Shown: positions 43,065-53,157, numbered from the stretch's first letter. The stretch: DNA of 64,000 bases from Runella slithyformis DSM 19594 (GCF_000218895.1 NC_015703.1:2369001-2433000), one strand, 5' to 3'. Program-made: numbers and translations. Notes: generated from the letters alone by a model not told the origin.

Positions 43065-45551
43065 TTACTCTTTTATCAATTTGGCACTGAACCAGCGGTC
43101 ATTGATCTTTACCTTTATAAGGTAAAGACCCGTGGGGAAAGCCTGAATATCAATGGCGTTTTCATACGTTGGGCGCGGCTCCCAACGATCGCTTTTCAGG
43201 AGTCTTCCCTGTATATCTACCAACTGCCATTCGGAGGCAGCCGTATCGGTAATGTTGATATTCAGTCGACTCGCAGTAGGGTTAGGAAAAAAAGATACGT
43301 TGTGTTTGATTGGGCCTTCCAGACTTGTAATGATTACGTTGGCCAAGGCGCTTCCCGAAACATTGCCTTCGCCACAGGCATTCCGGACCGATTTGAGTGT
43401 ATAGGTAGTGGGGAGTTGAGGCGAAACGGTCAGCAATGCCGGACTGACGGCAGAGGTGCCGCCGGTATTGTCGGAAAGGGTATAGGTCCAGGGACCATCG
43501 CCGCTGAACTGAATCACCAGAACGATTTCTTCGCCCGGTTTGAGCGGAAAGGTACCGCCGCCGCTCAACACGGCACTCGGACGACGTCCCAGAAAAAAGG
43601 GATTGGTAGGTACCGGCGTGATGGCCGATCCTCCCGTGGCAATCACTCTGATACGATAGCTTCCCCCCACCCGAGTGGTGGTCGGAATGGTACTGATAAT
43701 AGGGCTTTGCGTACCTGTTCCGATCAGGATAGGGTTGGTAAATGCACCCGTACTGTCGGAAAGCTGGGCCTGGAAACCGGTCGTACCTGACAAAACGCCC
43801 CCCACCGTAAATTTAACTTCAATGTCTTTTCCGGTACAGATGGCGGTAGCCGGCGTTTCGGTCAACAGGCGAGGAATCACCGTGACCTGCGCGCTGCCCG
43901 ACGTGCTGCCTTCTCCGCACGCATTCCGTACCGAATTTACTGCGTAGGTAGCCGTTTGGGTAGGTGTAATGCTCACGGTAAAGGGTGTTTGGGCAGCAGT
44001 GCCCGTACTGCCGTCGGAAAGCGTGAAGGTCCAGGGGCCTTCACCCGTGAAATTGAGCGTAAGGTTGGCGTTTTCTCCAAAGTTGACGAGGGCTGCCCCG
44101 CTTAGGGTCGCTATAGGACGGCCTCTCACGGAAAAAACAGGGCTGTTGATCGACGAAGCGGCAGAGCCGGCCACTACCCGTAAGCGATACCCTGTGCCCG
44201 CCGGTATATTCGTTGGAATACTAATAGCAATGGGACTGCTTGCTCCCGTTGCCAAAACACGCGGAGCCGTGAAGCTCCCTGCGGCATCCGAAAGTTGAAC
44301 GGAATAGCTCACGGCCGTGGTAAAGGTGCCGGTGACCGTAAAAGGAAGGCTTATCGTAGCTCCCACGCAGACGGAGCCCAAAGACACATCGGCTACGCTG
44401 ATTCTGGGAACGACCGTAATGGCAGCACTGCCCGATACGGTCCCGGTACCGCAGGCATTACTGACCGATACCAAGCTGTAATTGGTGGAGGCCGTGGGGT
44501 TTACCACCACTTTTGCGGGCGAAACGGCCGAAGTTGTGACCGGACCCGAGGCAAGTTGATAGGTCCAGGGGGCGTCGCCGGTAAAGGCAATGCTCAAACT
44601 TGTGGTATCGCCTATGCCCACGGAAGCGGTGCCGCTGAGGGTGGCTGTGGGTAAGGGTCTTACCGTAAATATGCTGCTGCTGACATACGTGGCGACTGAA
44701 TTGGCAATGACGCGGATTTGGTAGGTTCCGGCGGGAAGGTTGGCGGGCAGCGTTACACTTAACGGACTGACTGTACCTGAACCGAGGGTAATCGGTGCGA
44801 GAAAGTTGCCCGAAGCTGTGGAAAGCTGGGCGGTATACCGGACGTCAGTGGAAGCAAACGTCCCTGCCACGTTAAAGGGGATCGTAACGGCTGCGCCCGC
44901 GCACAAACCGGTAGCGCTGAACTCGGTTGTGATGCGGGGAAAGACAGTCACCCGGGCACTTCCCGAAACGGTACCCACGCCGCAAACATTACTGACCGAT
45001 TGTAAGGCATAGGTTGTTGATACCGTAGGCTGAACGATTCCTCTAAGGGGATTGAGGGGAGTGGTGCCGGTGGCAGTATTGGTAAATGTGTACGTCCAGG
45101 GGCCGTTGCCTGTAAAGTCAATGGATAGCTGAGCGCTGCCGCCGGCAGCAATCGATGTATCGCCGCTTAAAAAAGCGGTAGGCGGCCTAAGCATGGTAAA
45201 AAAGGCCGATGGAATATACGTAACACCGGTGGTGTCGGTAATGACACGCAGCCGATAATCACCCCCTAAAGACCCAACGGGGAGTGTCACCTGAATTGGG
45301 CTGGCAGTACCCGTGGCCAGGTTTGTTGGGCCGGTAAAAGCGCCGGCAGCATTGGAAAGCTGGACGATGAACAACCGTTTGGCGTTTCCCGGAAGGGAAG
45401 CCGTAAAGGATACCGGCAGACTGCTTCCCGCACAGGCCGAGCCGCTGCTTACATTGCCGGTAGTAATGGTGGGTATTTGGGCAAAAAGTGCAATTTTGAC
45501 CAATGACAGAAGCAAAATCACTATGAACTCAAAGCGGATTAACAATCTCAT
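43065..45551 (-). CDS. secreted Ig-like repeat protein with T9SS type A domain
   Basis: An 828-aa protein with a signal peptide (about residues 1-25). Residues about 28-750 hold four copies of a two-part module of about 180 residues: an Ig-like part beginning with a conserved Cys (for example GSACAGSSLPVSF) and a second part with GPWTYTL ... and VSNACGxGTVSGSA. The last 80 residues form a type A T9SS sorting domain (FFPNPTASRLNINIT, ending FSAKLIKE). No enzyme domain is present, so it is probably a surface adhesin or scaffold. The same module occurs twice in the phosphatase at 37964. Codon use matches the neighbours. Confidence 0.85.
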   Translation of the reverse strand: MRLLIRFEFIVILLLSLVKIALFAQIPTITTGNVSSGSACAGSSLPVSFTASLPGNAKRLFIVQLSNAAGAFTGPTNLATGTASPIQVTLPVGSLGGDYRLRVITDTTGVTYIPSAFFTMLRPPTAFLSGDTSIAAGGSAQLSIDFTGNGPWTYTFTNTATGTTPLNPLRGIVQPTVSTTYALQSVSNVCGVGTVSGSARVTVFPRITTEFSATGLCAGAAVTIPFNVAGTFASTDVRYTAQLSTASGNFLAPITLGSGTVSPLSVTLPANLPAGTYQIRVIANSVATYVSSSIFTVRPLPTATLSGTASVGIGDTTSLSIAFTGDAPWTYQLASGPVTTSAVSPAKVVVNPTASTNYSLVSVSNACGTGTVSGSAAITVVPRISVADVSLGSVCVGATISLPFTVTGTFTTAVSYSVQLSDAAGSFTAPRVLATGASSPIAISIPTNIPAGTGYRLRVVAGSAASSINSPVFSVRGRPIATLSGAALVNFGENANLTLNFTGEGPWTFTLSDGSTGTAAQTPFTVSITPTQTATYAVNSVRNACGEGSTSGSAQVTVIPRLLTETPATAICTGKDIEVKFTVGGVLSGTTGFQAQLSDSTGAFTNPILIGTGTQSPIISTIPTTTRVGGSYRIRVIATGGSAITPVPTNPFFLGRRPSAVLSGGGTFPLKPGEEIVLVIQFSGDGPWTYTLSDNTGGTSAVSPALLTVSPQLPTTYTLKSVRNACGEGNVSGSALANVIITSLEGPIKHNVSFFPNPTASRLNINITDTAASEWQLVDIQGRLLKSDRWEPRPTYENAIDIQAFPTGLYLIKVKINDRWFSAKLIKE

Positions 45552-45702
45552 AAAACCTTTTTCGTTACATGTTATCCGGTAAGAATGCGTTGCAAAAAAT
45601 GCAAATCACACCGGTCGGATAGTCAAACTCCTTTTTTCCTGCTGACAAAGATACAAGACCCTACGCGAGAATTTTGTATTTTCGCCCCAATTCTAAAAAA
45701 TC

Positions 45703-46413
45703 ATGTCCATTCGGATTCAGCATTTAACCAAAATATACGGCAATCAAAAAGCTGTTAATGATGTAAGTTTTGACGTTGGTCGCGGTGAGATCGTGGGTTT
45801 TTTGGGGCCTAACGGTGCCGGCAAATCGACCACAATGAAAATTGCTACCTGCTACCTGTCGGCTACGAGCGGTCAGGTAGAGGTCAATGGCTTTGACGTG
45901 GCCCAACATTCGATGGATGTGCGTCGGAGCATTGGGTATCTGCCCGAGCATAATCCGCTCTACACCGATATGTACATCAAGGAATTTCTGCGGTTTGTGG
46001 GGGCGCTGTATGGATTGAAAGGCGAAACGCTGACGAAACGGGTGAGCGAAATGATCGATATGTGCGGATTGGAGGTCGAACAACGCAAGAAAATCGGGCA
46101 GCTTTCCAAGGGCTACCGCCAACGCGTGGGGCTGGCGCAGGCATTGATCCATAATCCTCCCGTATTGATCCTGGATGAAGCCACAACGGGCTTGGATCCC
46201 AATCAGATCGTGGAGATTCGAACCCTCATCAAAACCGTCGGAAGCGAAAAAACGGTACTGTTCTCGTCGCATATCATGCAGGAAGTGGAAGCCATTTGCG
46301 ATCGGGTGGTCATCATCAATCGCGGTCAGGTGGTGGCCGACCGCCACCTGGAAGAATTGCAGCAGGAGGGCAAGCCGCTCGAAGCGGTTTTTCGAGAACT
46401 CACCACGCAATAG
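45703..46413 (+). CDS. gldA: ABC transporter ATP-binding protein, GldA-like
   Basis: A 236-aa cytosolic ATPase. It has Walker A GPNGAGKST (about residues 37-45), the Q-like loop region IGYLPEHNPLYTDM, the signature LSKGYRQRVGLAQAL, Walker B VLILDEATTGLD and the switch His in SSHIMQE. The sequence is very close in style to GldA, the ATPase of the GldAFG transporter needed for gliding and T9SS function in some Bacteroidota. It is shorter than typical GldA of about 300 residues, lacking the C-terminal extension, and no gldFG genes are next to it, so the gldA name is tentative. The stop lies 66 bases before the next gene. Confidence 0.75.
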   Translation: MSIRIQHLTKIYGNQKAVNDVSFDVGRGEIVGFLGPNGAGKSTTMKIATCYLSATSGQVEVNGFDVAQHSMDVRRSIGYLPEHNPLYTDMYIKEFLRFVGALYGLKGETLTKRVSEMIDMCGLEVEQRKKIGQLSKGYRQRVGLAQALIHNPPVLILDEATTGLDPNQIVEIRTLIKTVGSEKTVLFSSHIMQEVEAICDRVVIINRGQVVADRHLEELQQEGKPLEAVFRELTTQ

Positions 46414-46494
46414 CCCGCATTTCTTTTTCGTTTTGAAACAGAATTTTTGATTTTGACGTAATACTATAATGAGTAGTTAATGAACAACATAACC

Positions 46495-47151
46495 ATGAGA
46501 AAGACTTATTTAATGCTCGCCTTTGGGTCGCTGTTTGCCTTTTCGGTAGCGGCTCAAACGGCCAATCCCGATGCCCCTCCGCCGCCGGTGCGCCAAAATG
46601 ACGGTCCCATTAAAGTATTGGACGGACCGCCCCGCAAGAGTCAGGAGTCCCTGCGGCCGCCGTCAGCGCTGGATAAGCTCCGTTTGGGAGGAAGTATCGG
46701 GCCGCTGTCGTTTGGAACCGTGACAAGCATTGGTGTATCGCCGGTGGCAGGGTATCAGGTCACCGACCGACTGTCGTTAGGAGGGGGACTTACGTATCAG
46801 TACACCCAAATCAAATATTCGCCGACAGTAAAAACCAGTTATGATAATTATGGAGGCCGCTTTTTCGGGATGTTCAATGTCTTTGAAAGCATCAACTTAA
46901 ATGCCGAATACGAATCCCTGAACGTACAGTACCGCGATTATACAGCGAGCGGTGTGGCAAGGCGTAAATGGATCAATTCTGCCATGGTAGGGGCCTCCTA
47001 TTCGACACCCATCGGCGGTCGATTCATTCGGGCGTTCAACCTGATCGTACTCTATAATTTGAGTTATAACAGCTTAGTGAACCCATCGTATCCTGCCGAA
47101 AACATCTATCCTACTTCCAGCCCTTTGGTGATTCGGGCGGTGTTGTTTTAG
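46495..47151 (+). CDS. outer-membrane beta-barrel-like protein
   Basis: A 218-aa protein with a signal peptide (about residues 1-21, ending SVAAQ), a Pro-rich linker (PDAPPPPVRQ and DGPPRKSQ) and then repeated amphipathic strands: SIGVSPVAGYQVTDRLSLGG, NAEYESLNVQYRDY, AMVGASYSTPIGG and a terminal strand VIRAVLF with a C-terminal Phe, typical of outer-membrane barrels. An in-frame ATG at 46480 would add five residues. Function is unknown. It follows the GldA-like gene closely and could share its transcript. Confidence 0.65.
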   Translation: MRKTYLMLAFGSLFAFSVAAQTANPDAPPPPVRQNDGPIKVLDGPPRKSQESLRPPSALDKLRLGGSIGPLSFGTVTSIGVSPVAGYQVTDRLSLGGGLTYQYTQIKYSPTVKTSYDNYGGRFFGMFNVFESINLNAEYESLNVQYRDYTASGVARRKWINSAMVGASYSTPIGGRFIRAFNLIVLYNLSYNSLVNPSYPAENIYPTSSPLVIRAVLF

Positions 47152-47171
47152 GGAAAGATCAGTTTGTTTTA

Positions 47172-47216
47172 TATACAAGATGCGCCCGACTGTCTCAGTC
47201 GGGCGCATCTTGTATA
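47172..47216. terminator. perfect 21-bp bidirectional hairpin
   Basis: Arms at 47172-47192 and 47196-47216 are exact complements with a 3-nt loop TCT. It lies between the convergent barrel gene and ribBA. T runs on the two sides are weak. Confidence 0.8.
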
Positions 47217-47229
47217 AATGATTTTATGA

Positions 47230-48480
47230 TCAGGCGTCTTTTACCGTAGTAAATTGCGTCAGGCGGTGTCCCATTTTGTTGTATTTGGTGCGCAGATAGT
47301 TTTCATTGTGGATGTTTGCGGTCATTTCTATTTGAATATTGTCGACAATTTCAAGACCGTATCCCATCAATCCAACACGCTTTTTGGGATTATTTGAAAT
47401 AAGGTTGATCTTGGCTACGCCCAGGTCCCGCAAAATCTGCGCGCCTACTCCGTAGTCACGCTCATCCATTTTAAAGCCCAGGGCGAGGTTAGCCTCAACG
47501 GTATCCAGACCGTTTTCCTGCAACTTGTACGCCTTAAGTTTATTGACCAGACCGATGCCCCTTCCTTCCTGATTCATGTACAATACTACCCCTTTGCCTT
47601 CCCGCTCCACCATCTCCATGGCGGCGTGGAGTTGGGGCCCGCAATCGCAGCGGCACGAACCGAAAATATCACCCGTAGCGCAGGAAGAATGCACCCGAAC
47701 CATGACAGGCTCGTCTTTGTCCCACGTACCTTTGATTAAAGCCAAGTGCAGCTCGTCCGTATTGAGCTGACGGTACGCGATCATGTCGAAATGTCCCCAT
47801 TCGGTAGGCATATCGACGGCGATCTCACGTTTGATGAGGGATTCGGTTCGAAGTCTGTATTCGATCAGATCTTTGATGGAAACCAGTTTCATATCGAATT
47901 TATCGGCCAGAATACGCAATTCCGGCAAACGCGCCATGCTGCCATCTTCATTCAGGATTTCGATCAATACTCCTGCCGGTGCAAGTCCGGCCAATTTTGC
48001 AAAATCAATGGCCGCTTCGGTATGTCCCGCACGACGTAATACGCCTCCGGGCATGGCCCGCAGCGGGAAAATATGTCCCGGACGTCCCAGTTCTTCAGGT
48101 TTTGTTTCAGGGTTGACCAGTGCCTGAATCGTCTTGGCGCGGTCAGAAGCAGAGATACCGGTGGTGCAGCCGTGGCCCAGCAGATCAACGGAAACGGTAA
48201 AAGGGGTTTCGTGGGTAGAGGTATTGTCGCCCACCATCATTTTAAGCCCCAGTTCTTCGCAGCGTTCTATGGTAAGCGGGGCGCACATCAATCCACGGCC
48301 TTCACGGACCATAAAGTTGACCATTTCGGGGGTTATTTTTTCGGCGGCACAGATGAAGTCACCTTCATTTTCGCGGTCTTCGTCGTCGACGACGATGATG
48401 ATTTTCCCCTCCCGGATGTCGGCAATGGCGTCGTCAATTTTATCAAGTTGTATGGAATTGGTATTATTATTGCTGTCCAT
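47230..48480 (-). CDS. ribBA: bifunctional DHBP synthase / GTP cyclohydrolase II
   Basis: A 416-aa fusion for the first steps of riboflavin synthesis. The N-terminal DHBP synthase (RibB, about residues 12-212) has [27 protein letters not shown] and [16 protein letters not shown]. The C-terminal GTP cyclohydrolase II (RibA, about 215-405) has [19 protein letters not shown], whose three Cys bind zinc, then [14 protein letters not shown] and the catalytic region [16 protein letters not shown]. Both domains look complete. The leader before the ATG was checked for an FMN riboswitch and none was seen. Confidence 0.97.
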   Translation of the reverse strand: MDSNNNTNSIQLDKIDDAIADIREGKIIIVVDDEDRENEGDFICAAEKITPEMVNFMVREGRGLMCAPLTIERCEELGLKMMVGDNTSTHETPFTVSVDLLGHGCTTGISASDRAKTIQALVNPETKPEELGRPGHIFPLRAMPGGVLRRAGHTEAAIDFAKLAGLAPAGVLIEILNEDGSMARLPELRILADKFDMKLVSIKDLIEYRLRTESLIKREIAVDMPTEWGHFDMIAYRQLNTDELHLALIKGTWDKDEPVMVRVHSSCATGDIFGSCRCDCGPQLHAAMEMVEREGKGVVLYMNQEGRGIGLVNKLKAYKLQENGLDTVEANLALGFKMDERDYGVGAQILRDLGVAKINLISNNPKKRVGLMGYGLEIVDNIQIEMTANIHNENYLRTKYNKMGHRLTQFTTVKDA

Positions 48481-48583
48481 GTATGAGGTAAAAAATAGTT
48501 TATCAAAAAATACGTTGTATGCTTAACTACCCGCTTGCCCTGAGGCATTGTGAGCATGGTTGTACGATTGAAACAACCTCGGG

Positions 48584-48591
48584 CAAAGATA
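48584..48591 (-). promoter_or_regulatory. candidate -7 element for ribBA
   Basis: On the minus strand this reads TATCTTTG followed by GCC, the most typical form of the Bacteroidota -7 element. TTTCGTT lies about 20 bases upstream, a weak -33. It gives a leader of about 95 bases. Confidence 0.45.
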
Positions 48592-48629
48592 CGTTCTTTG
48601 ATCGGAACGAAAGAAGAATAACAAAATCT

Positions 48630-50582
48630 ATGAGGCGCTATCTTTTACTCTCTCTGCTGACATTTTTAGGCGTAAGGTTATATGCCCAACAGGATTTATG
48701 TGCAACACCTTCCGCGCAGCCGGGATTTAACATTGTCGGGCCGGCGGTAGGGTGCACGCCTTTTGAAGTGAAAGTGGAAAAAACTTCAGTTAAAAATGAA
48801 AATTATATATACAACTATAAGGGTGGGAGTATTCCACAATATGAGTCACGTGGAGATACAACAAGGGCTACATCTTTCAAATATACTAAACCCGGAACTT
48901 ATAAAATTCTTCAGTATGGCAGTGGCGACAGTAATAGCGGTAGCGGAGTAATTACTTGCAAAACAGTTGAAGTACTTCCTCCGCCAAACTATACGGCAAA
49001 AGCCTGCAGTAATCGAAAAGTCGAAGTGGTTATTCCTAAAGACAGCTCTACGCAACGTTACACGGGTTTTACGATTGAGTGGGAACCCAATGTAAAAGTA
49101 CCGGTTACAACACCGGGTACTTACAGCTATACATACGGGGCGGCTATCAATGTTGTAACGGTCTTTGTGACGGGGAGCGTGGGAAACCAACAATTGGGAT
49201 GTTCGCTCTCAACGGTCCCTATTCGTCTCAATGCCAGCGATTTATCTTCAACCTCAATTCGCAGATTAATCTTGAACAATGACGGCTCGGTGTCGGTTTC
49301 GATCAAAGCGCCGGTGGGAGCGACCACGGCTGTACAGGTAAGTCGGAATAGCGGAGCCTTTACCACTATTCCGGGGCAGGTTACTCTCACCAAAGATACG
49401 GTCACTATTTCACTCAAAGACATCAATGCGCTCAAAGACACCTATTGTTTTCGGTTAACTGCCAACGATGGGTGCGCTAATAATACCGCCTTAACGTCTA
49501 ATGTGGTTTGTGCAACTCCATTGGAAGTGAAAGCCGAAAACCGCCAAAACGTAGCCGTTTGGAAAGAATACCCCAATGCGCCGGACTTTCAAAATTATCG
49601 GATAACACGCAATCTGGTTGGTCGTGGAACACCCATAAATGTACGCACCAATACCACACAAACTGATGCAAATGTCACCTGCGGTGAGCAATATTGCTAT
49701 CAGGTAACGGTGCAGTTGGCCGGTGGAGCCGAATCCGTTTCGCCTTCGGTGTGTGTAAAGGCCATTTCTACGGAATTCCCTTCAATGGTACAGAATGCCT
49801 TTGTGACGGTGGAAGATGACGGCAAACTGAATATCTACGCTACGCCTCCCACTTCGGGAGCTACGCCTTCAAAATACAGGCTTATTATCTCCCGGGCGAC
49901 GAGCGGAAGTGCTGATTTTAAGGAAATAACCACGTTAACCAATGCCCTCTCGTATACTGACGCGGCCGTTGACCCGTCGCAGCAATCGTATTGCTATCAG
50001 TTGGTGTACGAAAACGCCTGCGGAAATCGTTCTCAAACGACGGCCTCCCTATGTTCTATCTTCCTCTCTTCCAAGTCGGGCTCAACCGTAGACTGGACGC
50101 CCGAAACGCCTTTTTTGGCACCGGTCAATCGGTACCAACTGGAAATTTTGGATGAGCAGGGAAACCCTTATGATCAAGTGCCCGTAGGGGCTAATACGAG
50201 CTATTCGCCCAACGTCTCCGATCAGCAGTTGTTTCGTTATCGTATTTTAGGATTTGCTCAGGGAGGAGCGGGCAACAGTTATTCCAATTATTTTGTGTTT
50301 AAGAAGAACGCCATCCTTTTCATTCCCGATGCCTTTTCCCCCAATGGTGATGGTGTCAATGAGACCTTTGCCGTACTGGGGCAGTTTGTAGATAAGTCAC
50401 GCATGATCGTGTACAACCGCTGGGGGCAGGTACTTTTTGAAACCGATAACGCCATAAAAGGGTGGGACGGAACCGTCAACGGACAACCTGCCGTAGAAGG
50501 AACCTACGTGTACCGAGTGGAAATAACCGATTCTTTAGGGGCTAACTTTGTTAAAACGGGTATGCTGCTCTTGGCTCGTTAG
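48630..50582 (+). CDS. surface protein with gliding-motility-type T9SS type B domain
   Basis: A 650-aa secreted protein. The signal peptide (about residues 1-20, MRRYLLLSLLTFLGVRLYAQ) sets the ATG at 48630; the longer frame from 48519 overlaps the ribBA promoter. Several Ig/fibronectin-like beta domains follow, with paired Cys (CGEQYCYQVTV, SYCYQLVYENACG). The C-terminal 85 residues are the gliding-motility-associated (type B) sorting domain: FIPDAFSPNGDGVNETF, VYNRWGQVLFET, GWDGTVNGQPAVEGTYVY. Type B cargo is typically bound to the surface or released with PorP-type partners. No enzyme domain is visible. Confidence 0.88.
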   Translation: MRRYLLLSLLTFLGVRLYAQQDLCATPSAQPGFNIVGPAVGCTPFEVKVEKTSVKNENYIYNYKGGSIPQYESRGDTTRATSFKYTKPGTYKILQYGSGDSNSGSGVITCKTVEVLPPPNYTAKACSNRKVEVVIPKDSSTQRYTGFTIEWEPNVKVPVTTPGTYSYTYGAAINVVTVFVTGSVGNQQLGCSLSTVPIRLNASDLSSTSIRRLILNNDGSVSVSIKAPVGATTAVQVSRNSGAFTTIPGQVTLTKDTVTISLKDINALKDTYCFRLTANDGCANNTALTSNVVCATPLEVKAENRQNVAVWKEYPNAPDFQNYRITRNLVGRGTPINVRTNTTQTDANVTCGEQYCYQVTVQLAGGAESVSPSVCVKAISTEFPSMVQNAFVTVEDDGKLNIYATPPTSGATPSKYRLIISRATSGSADFKEITTLTNALSYTDAAVDPSQQSYCYQLVYENACGNRSQTTASLCSIFLSSKSGSTVDWTPETPFLAPVNRYQLEILDEQGNPYDQVPVGANTSYSPNVSDQQLFRYRILGFAQGGAGNSYSNYFVFKKNAILFIPDAFSPNGDGVNETFAVLGQFVDKSRMIVYNRWGQVLFETDNAIKGWDGTVNGQPAVEGTYVYRVEITDSLGANFVKTGMLLLAR

Positions 50583-50891
50583 GAGGTTGACAACGGGGTT
50601 TTAAAACGTAAGATTCGGGTAAACCACCCCGAAAGTCAGCGGTTTGTCATGGCCCTTCTCTCTTTATTTCCTTCTATTTTCTACACTTTTTCTTTTATTC
50701 TCTGCATTGGATAAAGGCACCGCTATGTAGTGTCTTTGAGAAGAGCACTTCTGCAAAGCACAGCATAGAGTTGAATAGACAAAGGTATTTGGCCTGATGC
50801 TGCTAATGTTGGTCGTTCCTGTATTTTTATTCGCAACGATATCTTTCATTTTCGCGTATATTCACAAAACTTACCTGACACCACTCAACTT
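50583..50891 (+). other. 309-base region before the CotH operon
   Basis: A short hairpin TTCGGG (50616) against CCCGAA may end the upstream transcript. TATCTTTC at 50840-50847 is one mismatch from the -7 consensus and lies 45 bases before the CotH start, so it may be the operon promoter. Nothing else was seen. Confidence 0.35.
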
Positions 50892-52322
50892 ATGAAATCA
50901 ATTCATTCTGCGTTAGTCATCACAGCGTTGTTATGGACGGCTACGGCCTGCAAGGATAAAACCACAGAGATCGTTCCGGAAGAGGCCAACTCCGATTGGA
51001 CGACCGAATCACATAGTAACGACGCTGTCCCCAACTACGACATTGTGTTTCCGCAAAATCAGGTAAATACGCTGGAAATCATCATGACGGCGGCCGATTG
51101 GGCGGCCATCAAAGCAGATATGCAGACAAAAAGCGGAACGGCTTTCGGTGCCGGCGGCGGTATGGCACCGGGCGGTACTCCCCCCGGCGGAGTACCCGGC
51201 GGCAATGGTGCCGGAGGGTTGGACCTTATCTCCGGTGACCCTATTTACGTAGCCACTACTCTGAAATTCAACGGAAAAGCCTGGAAAAACGTAGGCCTGA
51301 GACTTAAAGGCAATTCCAGCCTTTCATCCATCTGGCGGGCCGGTATCTATAAATTGCCCTTCCGCCTCAAAATGGACGAATACGAAGACAAATACCCCGA
51401 GATCAACGACCAGCGTTTGTATGGGTTTAAGGAGTTGTCGATGTCGCCGGCATTTTCGGATAATTCGCTCATTCGCGAGAAAGCGGTGGCCGATATTTTC
51501 AGAATGGGTGGAGTGGCGGCGGCCCGTACGGCCTTTTATAAAGTATACATCAACTTCGGCGACGGCCTGAAATACTGCGGGGTGTATACCATGGTGGAAA
51601 TCATTGACGACACCATGGTCAAAGACCAATTTGGCAATAAGAAGGGCAATATTTATAAACCCGAGTCCACCTTTCAGACGTTTGTGCAATCGCAGTTTGA
51701 AAAGAAAAATAACGAAACGGCTGCTGATTACACTGATGTACAGGCCTTTGTGGCGGCCCTCAACAGCGCCGACCGTACCTCCAATGCCGCGCAATGGCGC
51801 GCCAATCTGGAAAAAACCTTCAATATGGATAACTACCTGAAGTTTTTGGCCATCAATAATACCATTGTCAATTGGGACACCTACGGGGCAATGGCACACA
51901 ATTATTATCTGTACAATTCTCCCACCAATAAGTTGACCTGGATTCCGTGGGATCATAACATGTCGATGACAAATACCGCCGGGGGCGGCAACGCCGGCGG
52001 CGGACGGGCAGCGGTGTCGTTGGCCATGACCGAAGTAGGTGCCGGGTGGCCGCTGATTCGTTATGTAGCGGCAGATCCTGTGTATTATGCTAAGTATAAG
52101 CAGTACGTAAAAACGTTTACTGACGAGGTATTCACCACCGCCAAAATGAACGAACTGTTTGACAGGTATACCAATTTAATTACCCCTTATGTCAACGGAG
52201 CGGAAAAAGAAGTGGCCCCTTATACCAATCTTGCCAATACGGCCGCTTTTACCTCCGCACTCAGTGCCCTAAAACAACACGTGGTAACCCGTAACCAGGC
52301 CGTTAGTGCCTTTGTCAAATAA
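50892..52322 (+). CDS. CotH kinase-family lipoprotein
   Basis: A 476-aa lipoprotein with lipobox TATAC at Cys20. The CotH domain covers about residues 45-440 and includes the strand pattern VFPQNQVNTLEIIM, GLRLKGNSS, FKELSMSPAFSDNSLIREKAVADIF, VYINFGDGLKYCGVYTMVEIIDD, and LTWIPWDHNMSM, whose Asp-His-Asn belongs to the kinase-like active site. A Gly/Pro-rich insertion lies at about 92-117. CotH proteins are atypical secreted kinases, first known from spore coats. The next gene starts immediately after the stop codon, so the two are translationally coupled. Confidence 0.9.
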   Translation: MKSIHSALVITALLWTATACKDKTTEIVPEEANSDWTTESHSNDAVPNYDIVFPQNQVNTLEIIMTAADWAAIKADMQTKSGTAFGAGGGMAPGGTPPGGVPGGNGAGGLDLISGDPIYVATTLKFNGKAWKNVGLRLKGNSSLSSIWRAGIYKLPFRLKMDEYEDKYPEINDQRLYGFKELSMSPAFSDNSLIREKAVADIFRMGGVAAARTAFYKVYINFGDGLKYCGVYTMVEIIDDTMVKDQFGNKKGNIYKPESTFQTFVQSQFEKKNNETAADYTDVQAFVAALNSADRTSNAAQWRANLEKTFNMDNYLKFLAINNTIVNWDTYGAMAHNYYLYNSPTNKLTWIPWDHNMSMTNTAGGGNAGGGRAAVSLAMTEVGAGWPLIRYVAADPVYYAKYKQYVKTFTDEVFTTAKMNELFDRYTNLITPYVNGAEKEVAPYTNLANTAAFTSALSALKQHVVTRNQAVSAFVK

Positions 52323-53129
52323 ATGGCGGCCCAATGCATCATCCCTGCCGTAGTGCAGAAAATAAGTTTGTACGAACCCATTTCGCTGGCTGAAATGGAC
52401 GGCGTCAAACTCATGAACCGTGTAGATGCCAAATTTTTAGTGCCGTTGAAAATGCTGCCCGCGCTGTTGGAAGAGTTACGGCCGTATTATCGACTCCTGG
52501 AGATCGACGGGCATCGGATGTGTGAGTATGAAACGCTTTATTTTGATACCCCTGATCTGCGGTTTTACCACGACCATCAGGCGGGGCGCCTTAATCGGTA
52601 TAAGATACGACAGCGTAGGTATGTCCATACAAACACCTTCTATACAGAAGTAAAATTCAAGAATAATAAAAGACGTACCATTAAGACTCGTATACCGAAC
52701 GTAACCTTGACAGATGAAACCTTGAGCTTGGAAACCAAGGCTTTTTTAAGGGAACAAACGCCTTTTGACCCGGCTGCGCTGACGCCCGTTTTATGGGTAG
52801 ACTATACCCGTCTGACGCTCGTAAGTCGCACTACGGCGGAGCGCCTGACCCTGGACTTGAATTTATCTTTTCGAAACGATACCGACCATAAAAACTATGA
52901 GCAGATAGTGGTGGCCGAAGTAAAGCAGGATTCGCTCAGACATTCTCATTTTGTAGACCTAATGAAAAAATATCACCTTCGGCAGGGGTCATTAAGTAAA
53001 TATTGCCTTGGAGTGATCAGCCTCGATAAAACGATCAAGCATAATCGGTTCAAAGAAAAACTGAAGTATCTCTCAAAGATCACTGCCCGGGCTGCAGTGC
53101 CGGTTGAAAACAGTCTCTATTCGGTGTAA
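52323..53129 (+). CDS. VTC-domain polyphosphate polymerase
   Basis: A 268-aa cytosolic protein of the VTC domain, the catalytic fold of the yeast polyphosphate polymerase Vtc4 and relatives in the triphosphate-tunnel family. Its tunnel residues include NRVDAKFLVP near residue 28, ETLYFDTPDLRFYHDH, NRYKIRQRRYV, FYTEVKFKNNKRRTIKTRI and VAEVKQD, where the basic and acidic residues line the tunnel. It starts right after the CotH stop. Polyphosphate synthesis is the likely activity, but some relatives have other tasks. The gene is followed by the DUF4956 membrane protein with a 28-base gap. Confidence 0.88.
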   Translation: MAAQCIIPAVVQKISLYEPISLAEMDGVKLMNRVDAKFLVPLKMLPALLEELRPYYRLLEIDGHRMCEYETLYFDTPDLRFYHDHQAGRLNRYKIRQRRYVHTNTFYTEVKFKNNKRRTIKTRIPNVTLTDETLSLETKAFLREQTPFDPAALTPVLWVDYTRLTLVSRTTAERLTLDLNLSFRNDTDHKNYEQIVVAEVKQDSLRHSHFVDLMKKYHLRQGSLSKYCLGVISLDKTIKHNRFKEKLKYLSKITARAAVPVENSLYSV

Positions 53130-53157
53130 TTTCCTTTCCATACCAAACAACAAAAAG

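Noticed and set aside
48481-48583. FMN riboswitch in the ribBA leader
   Set aside because: The leader is only about 100 bases and lacks the conserved RFN blocks.
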